Source of the DNA: a bacterium
Lineage (GTDB): Bacteria > Patescibacteriota > Microgenomatia > Levybacterales > UBA12049
Direction: 5' to 3'
Assembly: GCA_021852095.1 (NCBI GenBank)
Contig: JAJZOC010000047.1
Location: 1 to 14,735 of the forward strand
Length of the DNA stretch: 14,735 bases
Part shown: positions 1 through 7,018 of the stretch, one piece after another
Layout of the letters: each line of letters begins with the position of its first letter
Position numbering within the stretch: the first letter of the stretch is position 1
Program-made: the position numbers and the translations under genes
Notes under the pieces: model-generated
Told to the model about the DNA's origin: nothing
Database searches by the model: none
The model's input: the letters and a program-made list of their open reading frames with translations, nothing else

Positions 1-214
1 GAAGTGTTCTAAAAAATGGTTCAAAATAAGGATAATGGACGATATCTGTATCTTTGGGTAATTTTTCTCCTCGAGTAAAAAATATATACTCATTATCGGA
101 ATCATATTCGAGCAATGATCTTTTTAGATTTCCTAAATAAACCCCCGTACCCCTTACCCTATGTTGTAGGAAATGTCCCGAATTAAGAGGAGATGTATCA
201 ATCGCAATATGCAT
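1..214 (-). CDS. Glycosyltransferase family 4, N-terminal part (cut by window edge)
   Basis: An open frame of 71 codons runs from an ATG at 214 to the left edge with no stop, so the C-terminal part lies outside the window. It begins MHIAIDTSPL, a first beta strand typical of the acceptor half of GT-B enzymes. The glycine-rich loop RVRGTGVYLGNL follows at residues 19-30, then EYIFFTRG (about 42-49) and DIVHYPYFEP (about 57-66). This order is characteristic of GT4 mannosyl- or glucosyltransferases, which use nucleotide sugars at the cytosolic face of the membrane. The sugar and acceptor cannot be read from this fragment. An in-frame ATG at 232 would add MNFITS, but that start lies inside a 17-bp tandem repeat. 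Neither start has a Shine-Dalgarno. The gene follows galE by 68 bases, which fits use of a GalE-made sugar, though that link is inference. Confidence 0.8.
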   Translation of the reverse strand, partial: MHIAIDTSPLNSGHFLQHRVRGTGVYLGNLKRSLLEYDSDNEYIFFTRGEKLPKDTDIVHYPYFEPFFRTL

Positions 215-219
215 ACTAG

Positions 220-253
220 TTATAAAGTTCATAAGGTTATAAAGTTCATAAGG
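220..253. repeat. 17-bp perfect tandem duplication in galE-GT4 spacer
   Basis: The unit TTATAAAGTTCATAAGG occurs twice back to back (220-236 and 237-253). Each unit is itself two 8-9 base subunits of the form (T)TATAAAG / TTCATAAGG. The same subunit family reappears in the 8691-8777 spacer. On the minus strand it forms the leader of the GT4 gene. Confidence 0.9.
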
Positions 254-291
254 TAACTCTTAGACATTTGACTTTATAAACTTTACGAACT
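225..291. repeat. Imperfect inverted repeat across galE 3' end and spacer
   Basis: Bases 225-243 are nearly the reverse complement of 272-291 (CTTTATAAACTTTACGAACT), with two mismatches and one bulge. The right arm contains the galE stop codon (283-285) and its last two codons. A weak AU-rich hairpin in the galE 3' transcript is possible. It lacks a GC-rich stem and a U tract, so it is not called a terminator. Confidence 0.55.
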
Positions 292-1254
292 ACGTTTGTG
301 CCATTTCCATGCAGTTTCTGTTATTGTTTTAAGATCCGAATACTTTGGAATAAATCCAAGCTCCTCTTTTATCTTTGAAACATCAGCGACTAACTCATTA
401 GCGTCTCCCGGCCTTCTTGGACGCTCTATTACCTTTAGTTCTCTGCCGCTTACCTTTTTAATCATCTCAAGCACTTCTTTGTTTGAGTATCCTTTGCCTG
501 TCCCGACATTATAAGCAAACCCTCCCCCATCTTTACCTAACTTTTCAAGAGCCAAAACATGCGCTTCTACCAAGTCCAAAACATGGATATAATCTCTTAC
601 GCAGGTACCGTCCGCCGTTTCATAATCCGTACCGTAAAGATTGAACTCTTTATCCCCTAACGCCGCTCTAATCGCCAAAGGTATTATATGACTTTCGGGA
701 TCGTGGTCTTCTCCTCTTGTTCCGTCAAGAGCCGCCCCCGCGGCATTAAAGTAGCGAAGAGCAGCAAAATTTAATCCATAAATCTTTTGATACCAAGAAA
801 GCATTTTTTCAACCATAAGCTTACTTTCTCCATAGGGATTGGTTGGGTTTTTAGGATGATCCTCCGTTATCGGAAGCTTTGTTGGATTACCATAAACACC
901 GGCGGATGAAGAAAAGATAAAAAATTTAACATGAGTTTTTCTTGCGTGCTCCATTAACTCCAACGATCCCCCTGTATTATTATAAAAATATATTCTCGGA
1001 TCTCTCATCGATTCTTCCATCGAGATATATCCGGCAAAATGCATTATCGCGTCAAAGCTATGCTTTTGAAAAATACTTTCAAGCTTATCCCATTCCCAAA
1101 GATTTGCCTGCATAAATTCTGCTTTGGGATCAATAGCTTCTTTATGTCCCCTTTCAAGACTATCTAAAACAACAACGCTATCTCCTCTTTCAAGAAGACG
1201 TTTAGTCATAAAACTTCCGATATATCCTGCCCCACCTGTTACTAAAATTTTCAT
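283..1254 (-). CDS. galE: UDP-glucose 4-epimerase
   Basis: This enzyme interconverts UDP-glucose and UDP-galactose (or the GlcNAc/GalNAc pair) with bound NAD in the cytosol. At 323 residues it is near the family's usual 330-340. It is an extended short-chain dehydrogenase. GGAGYIG at residues 7-13 is the NAD-binding loop, D31 is at the end of the second beta strand, SSSAGVYG at 115-122 carries the catalytic Ser, and Y141-x-x-x-K145 in PYGESK is the catalytic pair. RYFNAAGA and VRDYIHV further on are typical GalE signatures. The ATG overlaps the stop of the GIY-YIG gene (ATGA), so translation is probably coupled. AGG abuts the ATG with no spacer and is not a usable Shine-Dalgarno. One arm of a 17-bp inverted repeat covers this start. 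The enzyme probably feeds the neighbouring glycosyltransferases. The exact hexose specificity is not resolved. Confidence 0.95.
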   Translation of the reverse strand: MKILVTGGAGYIGSFMTKRLLERGDSVVVLDSLERGHKEAIDPKAEFMQANLWEWDKLESIFQKHSFDAIMHFAGYISMEESMRDPRIYFYNNTGGSLELMEHARKTHVKFFIFSSSAGVYGNPTKLPITEDHPKNPTNPYGESKLMVEKMLSWYQKIYGLNFAALRYFNAAGAALDGTRGEDHDPESHIIPLAIRAALGDKEFNLYGTDYETADGTCVRDYIHVLDLVEAHVLALEKLGKDGGGFAYNVGTGKGYSNKEVLEMIKKVSGRELKVIERPRRPGDANELVADVSKIKEELGFIPKYSDLKTITETAWKWHKRSS

Positions 1255-1266
1255 CCTATTAAATAA
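1250..1266. repeat. Left arm of 17-bp inverted repeat flanking GIY-YIG gene
   Basis: TTCATCCTATTAAATAA on the plus strand is the exact reverse complement of 1526-1542. This arm contains the end and stop of the GIY-YIG gene and the galE start codon, so it has coding and initiation roles as well as being a repeat. Confidence 0.9.
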
Positions 1267-1508
1267 GATTTAAGCCTATTTTTCAAAAACATTTTTCCTA
1301 AATATGTTTTTAGGTATTTTTCTCTATGAGTTGCATCTTGCTGATTTAGACAAGCTTCATAATAAATTAGCTTTAACGGCCTTCTTCTTTTCGTTGAATC
1401 AATTTCTCCATCTTCGTGAAGCTTAAATCTTAATTTTAAATTCTTAGTATAACCAGTATAAAATTTATTATCTATTTCTGATTTTAATATATATGTGTAA
1501 TAAAACAT
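1251..1508 (-). CDS. Stand-alone GIY-YIG domain nuclease-like protein
   Basis: An 85-residue protein that consists only of a GIY-YIG domain, as in the small UPF0213/YhbQ-type proteins. The first motif appears as YTYIL (4-8) and the second as FYTGYT (16-21). The conserved Arg is R27 (LKLRFKLH), and E63 in REKYLKT is the expected metal-binding catalytic Glu. STKRRRPLKLIYYE (38-51) is the usual basic, DNA-contacting stretch. The catalytic set looks intact, so a DNA-cleaving or branch-processing nuclease is possible, but the cellular role of these small proteins is poorly known. It sits oddly between sugar genes and overlaps galE by four bases. The gene is almost exactly bounded by a 17-bp inverted repeat (1250-1266 and 1526-1542), which may mean it arrived as a small cassette. 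There is no Shine-Dalgarno before its ATG. Confidence 0.9.
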   Translation of the reverse strand: MFYYTYILKSEIDNKFYTGYTKNLKLRFKLHEDGEIDSTKRRRPLKLIYYEACLNQQDATHREKYLKTYLGKMFLKNRLKSYLIG

Positions 1509-1525
1509 AGAGATTTAATTTAAAA

Positions 1526-1542
1526 TTATTTAATAGGATGAA
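1526..1542. repeat. Right arm of 17-bp inverted repeat flanking GIY-YIG gene
   Basis: TTATTTAATAGGATGAA on the plus strand is an exact inverted copy of the segment around the galE start. It lies in the 62-base leader of the GIY-YIG gene. In the minus-strand transcript it would be antisense to the galE initiation region. As a plus-strand ATG it opens only an 18-codon frame, which is not a gene. Confidence 0.9.
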
Positions 1543-1550
1543 TACTCACT

Positions 1551-1556
1551 ATTATA
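1551..1556 (-). promoter_or_regulatory. Possible -10 box for the GIY-YIG/galE/GT4 group
   Basis: On the minus strand these bases read TATAAT, a perfect match to the sigma-70 -10 consensus, about 43 bases before the GIY-YIG ATG. No good -35 hexamer is found 16-18 bases upstream. The background is AT-rich, so chance is a real alternative. If it is used, transcription would start near 1543-1544, placing the inverted-repeat arm 1526-1542 at the very 5' end of the mRNA. Confidence 0.3.
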
Positions 1557-1570
1557 TCTTTATTTTTTGT

Positions 1571-3856
1571 TCAGTGCCACCAATCTTCCGTTGATCTATA
1601 TATTTTACTCGGATTAATAAAAACCCAACCCATGGCATGAAGCTGTTTATTGTTATAACCATTAAGATCTAAAAGAATATCATTATTGGATGGTTTCTTT
1701 GCTATCGCCGAAGCCTTATAAGCTTTAAGTTGTGCACTATTTGTAGTAGAAGCAAATCCTATTTTTATACCATTATTCCTTAATAAATTATCCCTCATAA
1801 GATACAACACTGTCGGATAACTTATGGCAACAGTTTTAAACTTATAATCATAGAGGGTAAATGTATTGCGGGGAAAAGAAAGTTTAACAAGCTGAGAAAA
1901 ATAACTTGCCTCCGAAGATGCAGAATTTGATACATTAAGTATGTCTGGACTAACTCTATAAATACTTATTGAAACAACAAGTAATAAAATTACTATTCCC
2001 GCATATTTTTTGATTCTATATATTTCATAGATCAACCATGAAGTAAGAAGAATTACGAATGGATGCATGAATACATAGAAACTCTTAAAAAGAGGCGTTC
2101 TGGTATAGCGCAGAATCGCAAACATACATAAAGTGCTGAAAATTATTATTAACCATTGTTTGCTGATCTCCCGTCTCAATAGTTCTTTAATTATTAATAT
2201 ACCTATCCCGGCAATAAGTATGTAACCAACAACTGCATATCCCCCTATAATAAAACCCCAAGCATTGGGAATAAATATTCCCGCAAATGTAAGCCATCTT
2301 CTGCCTAGTACATCATATGAGACCTGCATTTTAGGATTTAATAAATAATTAAACATATTACTGGTATTATAAAAATGATTACTAGCATCTGATATAAACA
2401 CAGGAAGCCATGGTACCAGAAGTCCAAAACCCGACAAAAAAATTGCCAAAATAAATTTTCTCCTTTCAAACAAAAGAGTAAATGCAATAAGAGGCACTAA
2501 GGCTATTCCCTGAAGATGAATCGAAGATGCTATGCCTATAAATAATGCTTCCAGAAAAATATACTTTATTTTCTTGGTTTTTAAGTATTTAATCATTGAA
2601 AATATAGCTAATGTTGAAAATAAGGCAATAGGCGTTTGATTTGTTAAATTAGTAGATTGAGTTATTTGCGCCGTAGAAACCGCCATTAAAATTCCCGCTA
2701 CTAAACCAAATTTTCTATTAATTAACTCTTTACCCGCATAAATAATTACTAATACATTTACCACCGTAAGCAAAGTTAGGAATATCCATGGAGTTATCAC
2801 TGAATACGGATTAAACAATGTCCCGATCATTATTAGCCAATACCATTCTCCGCCTGTTTGGAATGGTCCGCCAGAAGAAAATGGACCAAGAAAAGGAATC
2901 AGATGATGAATGAGAGCATAACGCGCGACAATCGCGTCATGCGCCTGATCATAAGCGAGTCCCCACCTATTTGAGTAGTTATAAAAACGTAATAGTAAAG
3001 ACAACAACAAGATAAAAAATACACAGATCCTATAAAAACCTAAATACTTTATGTATGATGCGGGAAACCTTAACGCTGAAAAAAGAGAAAATATAAAACC
3101 CTGCTCACCGTCCATAAATCCTTTATGTCTTATGTAAGTTGTCAAGAACCAATGTAAAGGCTTGATAAATAAATACCCGACCCCATAAAAAATCTTTAAT
3201 AAAATATTTTTCTTTTTTTGTTCTTCTTCTATCTGCTTTGAAAAAAAGTTATTATAACCATTCCACTTTACCAGATAGTGAGAAAAACTTTTGTAAGGAT
3301 AATGGAATAATGGATTCTTAAGATACTCTACTTTGCCCTCAACAACCGCCTGTTCATGTACATCTTTTTGGGGAAGCCTGCCTTTGCCTTTTCTATAAAG
3401 CCTTAAAGTGTAATCCGGATATTGTCCGCCTTTGGTTAAAAACCTGCCTAAAAACCAATTTTTTCTGGGTATCCAAAAACCATTTACATCTGCATTTACA
3501 TCTGATTGATGATTGATGATTGATGATTGATGATTTTTTTCCTCCAAAACTTGACGAATTTCTTTTGCCAAATCGGGAGAAACTCTTTCGTCAGCGTCTA
3601 ACTGCAGAATCCAATCACCAGTTGCCATATCTATTGCCATCTGTTTGTTGATGTGAAAGTTAGGTTTATTAGTGGTTATTTTAACCTTTGCACCATATTT
3701 TTTAGCAATTTCAACAGTTGCATCACTAGAGGTTCCATCAACAACGATGATTTCATCAGCTAAATCTTTAATCGATTCCAGACAGCCTGACAAGTTTTTC
3801 TCTTCATTATATGTTGCCAAAACGATAGATAAGCTATTTTTTATCGCACTCTTCAT
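1571..3856 (-). CDS. GT2 (WaaE-like) fused to GT-C membrane glycosyltransferase
   Basis: A 761-residue two-part enzyme. Residues 1 to about 272 form a complete cytosolic GT2 domain of the WaaE/KdtX type: ATYNEE (14-19), VVDGTSSDAT (38-47), the metal-binding DAD at 87-89, and KDVHEQ near 165-169. A typical WaaE-like tail, RHKGFMDGEQGF, comes before the first long hydrophobic stretch. Residues about 275-761 form a multispan GT-C domain with an AYDQAHDA loop (301-308) after the first helix and GPFQTGGEWYW (330-340), close to the loop of the 5521-7017 protein. Residues 107-125 are encoded by 7-bp and 12-bp tandem repeats and look like an insertion relative to GT2 relatives. The chosen ATG at 3856 lies 11 bases after the preceding stop. 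A TTG at 3886 would add ten residues and overlap the upstream gene. An AAGAAGG lies 14 bases upstream, rather far. The sugar and acceptor are unknown. Confidence 0.85.
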   Translation of the reverse strand: MKSAIKNSLSIVLATYNEEKNLSGCLESIKDLADEIIVVDGTSSDATVEIAKKYGAKVKITTNKPNFHINKQMAIDMATGDWILQLDADERVSPDLAKEIRQVLEEKNHQSSIINHQSDVNADVNGFWIPRKNWFLGRFLTKGGQYPDYTLRLYRKGKGRLPQKDVHEQAVVEGKVEYLKNPLFHYPYKSFSHYLVKWNGYNNFFSKQIEEEQKKKNILLKIFYGVGYLFIKPLHWFLTTYIRHKGFMDGEQGFIFSLFSALRFPASYIKYLGFYRICVFFILLLSLLLRFYNYSNRWGLAYDQAHDAIVARYALIHHLIPFLGPFSSGGPFQTGGEWYWLIMIGTLFNPYSVITPWIFLTLLTVVNVLVIIYAGKELINRKFGLVAGILMAVSTAQITQSTNLTNQTPIALFSTLAIFSMIKYLKTKKIKYIFLEALFIGIASSIHLQGIALVPLIAFTLLFERRKFILAIFLSGFGLLVPWLPVFISDASNHFYNTSNMFNYLLNPKMQVSYDVLGRRWLTFAGIFIPNAWGFIIGGYAVVGYILIAGIGILIIKELLRREISKQWLIIIFSTLCMFAILRYTRTPLFKSFYVFMHPFVILLTSWLIYEIYRIKKYAGIVILLLVVSISIYRVSPDILNVSNSASSEASYFSQLVKLSFPRNTFTLYDYKFKTVAISYPTVLYLMRDNLLRNNGIKIGFASTTNSAQLKAYKASAIAKKPSNNDILLDLNGYNNKQLHAMGWVFINPSKIYRSTEDWWH
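3481..3504. repeat. 12-bp perfect tandem duplication inside fusion GT gene
   Basis: CATTTACATCTG occurs at 3481-3492 and again at 3493-3504. It is in frame and encodes DVNADVNG. It directly adjoins a 7-bp repeat, so two kinds of tandem duplication are stacked at one point of the GT2 domain. Confidence 0.9.
3503..3535. repeat. 7-bp tandem repeat (TGATTGA, 4.7 copies) in coding sequence
   Basis: Four perfect copies of TGATTGA (3503-3530) are followed by TGATT, 33 bp in all. Read on the coding strand this gives exactly 11 codons, NHQSSIINHQS. The coding strand is stop-free in all three frames of the repeat, whereas the opposite strand contains TGA. It lies in the loop between the DAD motif and the NGFWIPRKN segment of the GT2 domain. 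Confidence 0.95.
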
Positions 3857-3867
3857 AGTGTTATCAG

Positions 3868-5487
3868 CTACCTTCTTACGAACCAAACCCCAGAAAACGC
3901 CAAAACAAAAAATATAGTAAATATACTAATCCAATCAGATATTAATCGTAATTTCGTCTCTTCAAACTTTATATCTACAAAATGCGTACCTTTAGCAACA
4001 TAAAAAGTCATAAGTCCTCTATATCTTGGATCCTGAAATTGCACAGAAACAGGTTTATTATCGACCAAGACCTCCCACCCGGGAAAATAGAGCGTATTCT
4101 CGACTAACCTAGTCTTATTTAAAGCGACAACCTTATACAAATGGTTTGTTGCCGATCTATCGATAACTTGAATATTAGCCTTACCGTTAATAATCTGCAT
4201 AAAGGCTTTGGGCTCTTTCCCCATAAATCTTACAGACCAAATCGGTGCGCTCTCTCCGGTATCGGTAGTACCGCTGTATATGCCTGCAAAAAAACTGTCC
4301 GGTTTTGAAAGATAACCATTTGCGTGCCAATAGTTTCTGCTAAAAAATAAAATTACCAGTATAAGCATAACAAATGCGAATTTTTTATACTTGTTGGATA
4401 CTGCATTTAAGAATAACGCACCAAGTACGGCTGTTGAAAATACTGTTATTGTCAAAAACCTCCACGAAAATTGGAAATTCTGCAACAGCATTATTCTTTT
4501 CCAGAGAAAATTAGACACAGGAAACATTATGAATAAAGCACATAGAGTGTAGACTATAAGACTTAAGATTAGAATTCTGTTTTTTTTCTTTTTATTAAAA
4601 TAGAAAATAAAAGGGGAAACTATTAAAGAAAACCATTGAATTATACCTAATTGAACAGTAAACTCTCCGTTTCCTCCGTAACTCCATTGCCCATAAACAA
4701 GTTCCTTGAAATTTACAAAACTATCCAGATATCCTCCTGCCGTTACAATATTTCGAAGTGTATATTTTCCCTCCAAAAGTCCTGGTATCCAAAAAAACGC
4801 GGACAGACTAAAACCCAGAAAAATGAGAAATGAGAAATGAGAAATGAGAAATTTTTTATCCTTAGAAATTATTATTAGATAAAAACAGTAAAAAATGATG
4901 AAAGGAATAAACATTAAAGCAACAGCATTATGGGCTAATATAAGAAAGGCAAGCGAAATACCCCCTGGGACAAGAAATTTATAATTATTGGATTTATAAA
5001 GTTTATAGATAAAATATAAAGTTAAAGGCATAAAGACAAAAGCAAGGTTTTCGCCTATATCGCCCCTCACATATAAATCAATAAATCTGTATGGAGCATA
5101 AACATATAAAATAGCGCCAAAAAGTGCGGGAAACTCTCCTAAAAACAAAGAAAGCCACATATACATAAAGATTAAGGATAAGATCATCCCCAAGGCGAAA
5201 ACAACTTTTGCACTATCTATGAAAGAAAGTCCAAAAAAGTGAAAAAAAGAAGCAAGGTACGAAGGTAAAGGATACAAGAATTCAAGGATTGGATGTCCGT
5301 ATCCCCAGTTAAGATTCGGCGCCCATCGCGGAATTAAATTACCGTCTTTAAGATTAATATAAAAATTAGCAATTCTTGCAACCTGATCTTTACCATCATG
5401 GGTTATGGGTAATCCGCCATGTAAAAGAGACACCACCGGAATAATCGAGAAAATAATAATGGCAATAAATAACAATCTCTTATTCAT
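3868..5487 (-). CDS. PTPS-related / YfhO-like multispan membrane protein (putative GT-C)
   Basis: A 539-residue integral membrane protein with many hydrophobic helices. After the first helix it has THDGKDQVARI (29-39), then PRW (53-55), GYGHP (62-66) and YPLPSYL (72-78). This is the pattern of the membrane domain named '6-pyruvoyl-tetrahydropterin synthase-related' (PF10131), a misleading name. Such proteins resemble the YfhO group of glycosyltransferases. The acidic residues in the first extracytoplasmic loop are the likely catalytic site, using a lipid-linked sugar outside the membrane. Near the C-terminus, YFPGWEVLVDNKPV (from about 467) and KFEETKLR (about 507) form the small beta domain usual in YfhO-like proteins, followed by a final helix. 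Residues about 213-223 (FLISHFSFLIF) are encoded by a 7-bp tandem repeat. ATG start with no Shine-Dalgarno; it follows the upstream gene by 33 bases. The substrate is unknown. Confidence 0.8.
   Translation of the reverse strand: MNKRLLFIAIIIFSIIPVVSLLHGGLPITHDGKDQVARIANFYINLKDGNLIPRWAPNLNWGYGHPILEFLYPLPSYLASFFHFFGLSFIDSAKVVFALGMILSLIFMYMWLSLFLGEFPALFGAILYVYAPYRFIDLYVRGDIGENLAFVFMPLTLYFIYKLYKSNNYKFLVPGGISLAFLILAHNAVALMFIPFIIFYCFYLIIISKDKKFLISHFSFLIFLGFSLSAFFWIPGLLEGKYTLRNIVTAGGYLDSFVNFKELVYGQWSYGGNGEFTVQLGIIQWFSLIVSPFIFYFNKKKKNRILILSLIVYTLCALFIMFPVSNFLWKRIMLLQNFQFSWRFLTITVFSTAVLGALFLNAVSNKYKKFAFVMLILVILFFSRNYWHANGYLSKPDSFFAGIYSGTTDTGESAPIWSVRFMGKEPKAFMQIINGKANIQVIDRSATNHLYKVVALNKTRLVENTLYFPGWEVLVDNKPVSVQFQDPRYRGLMTFYVAKGTHFVDIKFEETKLRLISDWISIFTIFFVLAFSGVWFVRR
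4821..4852. repeat. 7-bp tandem repeat (AAATGAG, 4.6 copies) in coding sequence
   Basis: Four perfect copies of AAATGAG (4821-4848) are followed by AAAT. The coding strand reads CTCATTT and is stop-free in every frame, whereas the other strand contains TGA. The product, FLISHFSFLIF, forms part of a hydrophobic helix of the YfhO-like protein. Confidence 0.95.
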
Positions 5488-5520
5488 TCTACAATCTAAT
5501 CAACTTTCTAAAACAAACGC

Positions 5521-7017
5521 TTAATCTATCCTTGTTTGCACAACTATTCCCCCTTTAATCTCTCTTGTTTTTATTATCTTTCCATCGTTTTGTCTCTCTT
5601 TTAACCAATCCGTAAGCCTTTGAGGATTTTGATAATCAGGCTCTAAAATAAAAAATGCCAAGTGAGAATTTCTTGAAGGAGAATAGTGGTATTCTTTAGG
5701 ACCGTACCACAAAAACAAATATCGATAAGTATAATCATAAACAGGCGGCGTATAAACAACATATTTAAAATTTTTGCCGTTTGCTTGCCGATAGATATAA
5801 TCGATAACCGCCAATTGATTTCTGTAAACCGCCGCATCCCCAACCCAAATAGGCAAGGTTAAGCTTTTATAAACACCCACGGGATTAAAACTTACTACAA
5901 ACAAAACAATAACTATTATAGACGGATAGATATTATTTTTTAACATTTTACCGAGAGAAAAAAGACTAATCGCAAAAAGAAAAATATAAAATAGGGGAAG
6001 ACCTACCAGATAATGCGGCCAAATATCGTGATTGAAAAATATTATTCCTATCATAAAGAATATGAGTACAATAACCGATGTTTTAACAAAATTTTTTATA
6101 TTAGTACCCTCTTTCTTTATTAAAAATACTATCGCGTACAAAATAAAAAGGAGAATGATAATTGCCAAGAGATTATTACCCAAAGCAAGCGTTGAATTAA
6201 ACTGGTCAAATAGTATACTTAATCTGTTTAGTAATACGCTTGGTAAAAATGAAAAGTTTTGGGAAGACCCATTTGATAAAAATCTTAGAAAACTTTGCGT
6301 CATTAAGAATTTATGTCTTATTTCAAATATTATTCTCGGCAAAAGTATAAAAACCGCTCCTGCCGCAAAGTAAATAATCGATAAGATATGCAGTTTTTTT
6401 CTTGCAATAACTAATATGGAAATAATTATACTTATTAAAAATAATAATCCAAAAACTATTTCAAGATCCGCTATTAAAACAAGAAGAAATCCCAAAAATA
6501 AATAATTTCTTAGTCTTTTATCTTTTGGGTCATAGATATTCTTAAGAACAAGAAAAACCAATAAAATGAAAAGAGGTGCGATGTTGGGATTCCATATTTG
6601 GGCCGATAAAGAAATCATCACGGGAGACACACTAACTAAAGCGGCAAATAAGAGACCCAAAAAACCTCCGCCAATGCTTTTTCCAACAATATATGCCAGA
6701 AATATAGAAAGTATTCCAACTAGAGACATCGTGAATGCTATTCCTTGAGGATTTCCCGAAAATAGAAAGAAAAAAGGAGAAAGCATTAAATACCACCATG
6801 GTCCGTAAAATACGCCCGGTAATCCCGTCGTAGCGCCTATCAGAGAAATTTTATGCAAATAAACTATATTCCAAAGAGTCAGCATGTCCCGACCAACATC
6901 GTAGGTGAAAGCGAAAGAGTTGGTAAAAACCCCTTGCAGTCTCAGGAAAGATCCGATGATAATAATTAAATAAAGTAATAAATAATTTTTATTAAAAAAT
7001 AATTTCTCAAATTTCAT
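5521..7017 (-). CDS. GT-C family membrane glycosyltransferase (YD.GRD type)
   Basis: A 498-residue multispan membrane protein of the PMT/ArnT-like GT-C fold. After the first helix comes FTYDVGRDM (37-45). D40 and D44 are the likely acidic residues of the first outside loop, which contacts the lipid-phosphate sugar donor. GVFYGPWWYLMLSP (69-82) follows, then repeated hydrophobic helices, and WNPN in the next loop region. The last 100 or so residues (from IDYIYRQANGKNF) are soluble and probably extracytoplasmic. The first loop resembles that in the membrane half of the GT2 fusion (AYDQAHDA ... GGEWYW), so the two appear to be one subfamily. The ATG follows the previous stop by one base (TAAaATG), which indicates tight coupling with the WDE-type gene upstream. 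Donor and acceptor are not identifiable. Confidence 0.83.
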   Translation of the reverse strand: MKFEKLFFNKNYLLLYLIIIIGSFLRLQGVFTNSFAFTYDVGRDMLTLWNIVYLHKISLIGATTGLPGVFYGPWWYLMLSPFFFLFSGNPQGIAFTMSLVGILSIFLAYIVGKSIGGGFLGLLFAALVSVSPVMISLSAQIWNPNIAPLFILLVFLVLKNIYDPKDKRLRNYLFLGFLLVLIADLEIVFGLLFLISIIISILVIARKKLHILSIIYFAAGAVFILLPRIIFEIRHKFLMTQSFLRFLSNGSSQNFSFLPSVLLNRLSILFDQFNSTLALGNNLLAIIILLFILYAIVFLIKKEGTNIKNFVKTSVIVLIFFMIGIIFFNHDIWPHYLVGLPLFYIFLFAISLFSLGKMLKNNIYPSIIVIVLFVVSFNPVGVYKSLTLPIWVGDAAVYRNQLAVIDYIYRQANGKNFKYVVYTPPVYDYTYRYLFLWYGPKEYHYSPSRNSHLAFFILEPDYQNPQRLTDWLKERQNDGKIIKTREIKGGIVVQTRID

Positions 7018-7018
7018 T

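Noticed and set aside
296..514. Plus-strand open frame of 72 codons antisense to galE
   Set aside because: galE is a certain gene here with all its motifs, and the antisense frame shows no family features.
1526..1596. Plus-strand mini-gene starting in the right inverted-repeat arm
   Set aside because: The frame is only 18 codons, runs into the coding region of the fusion gene, and the resemblance to a start site is explained by the inverted repeat of the galE start.
3481..3535. Short CRISPR-like array
   Set aside because: Units of 7 and 12 bp have no spacers between them, so they are tandem repeats, not a CRISPR.
3857..3886. TTG start adding ten residues to the GT2/GT-C fusion
   Set aside because: The added residues (VRKKVADNT) overlap the upstream gene and come before the normal GT2 N-terminus. 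ATG at 3856 fits the family better, though TTG is not excluded.
6032..6373. Plus-strand open frame of 113 codons
   Set aside because: It lies fully inside the minus-strand GT-C gene 5521-7017, has no recognisable domain, and its sequence is the complement of hydrophobic membrane codons.
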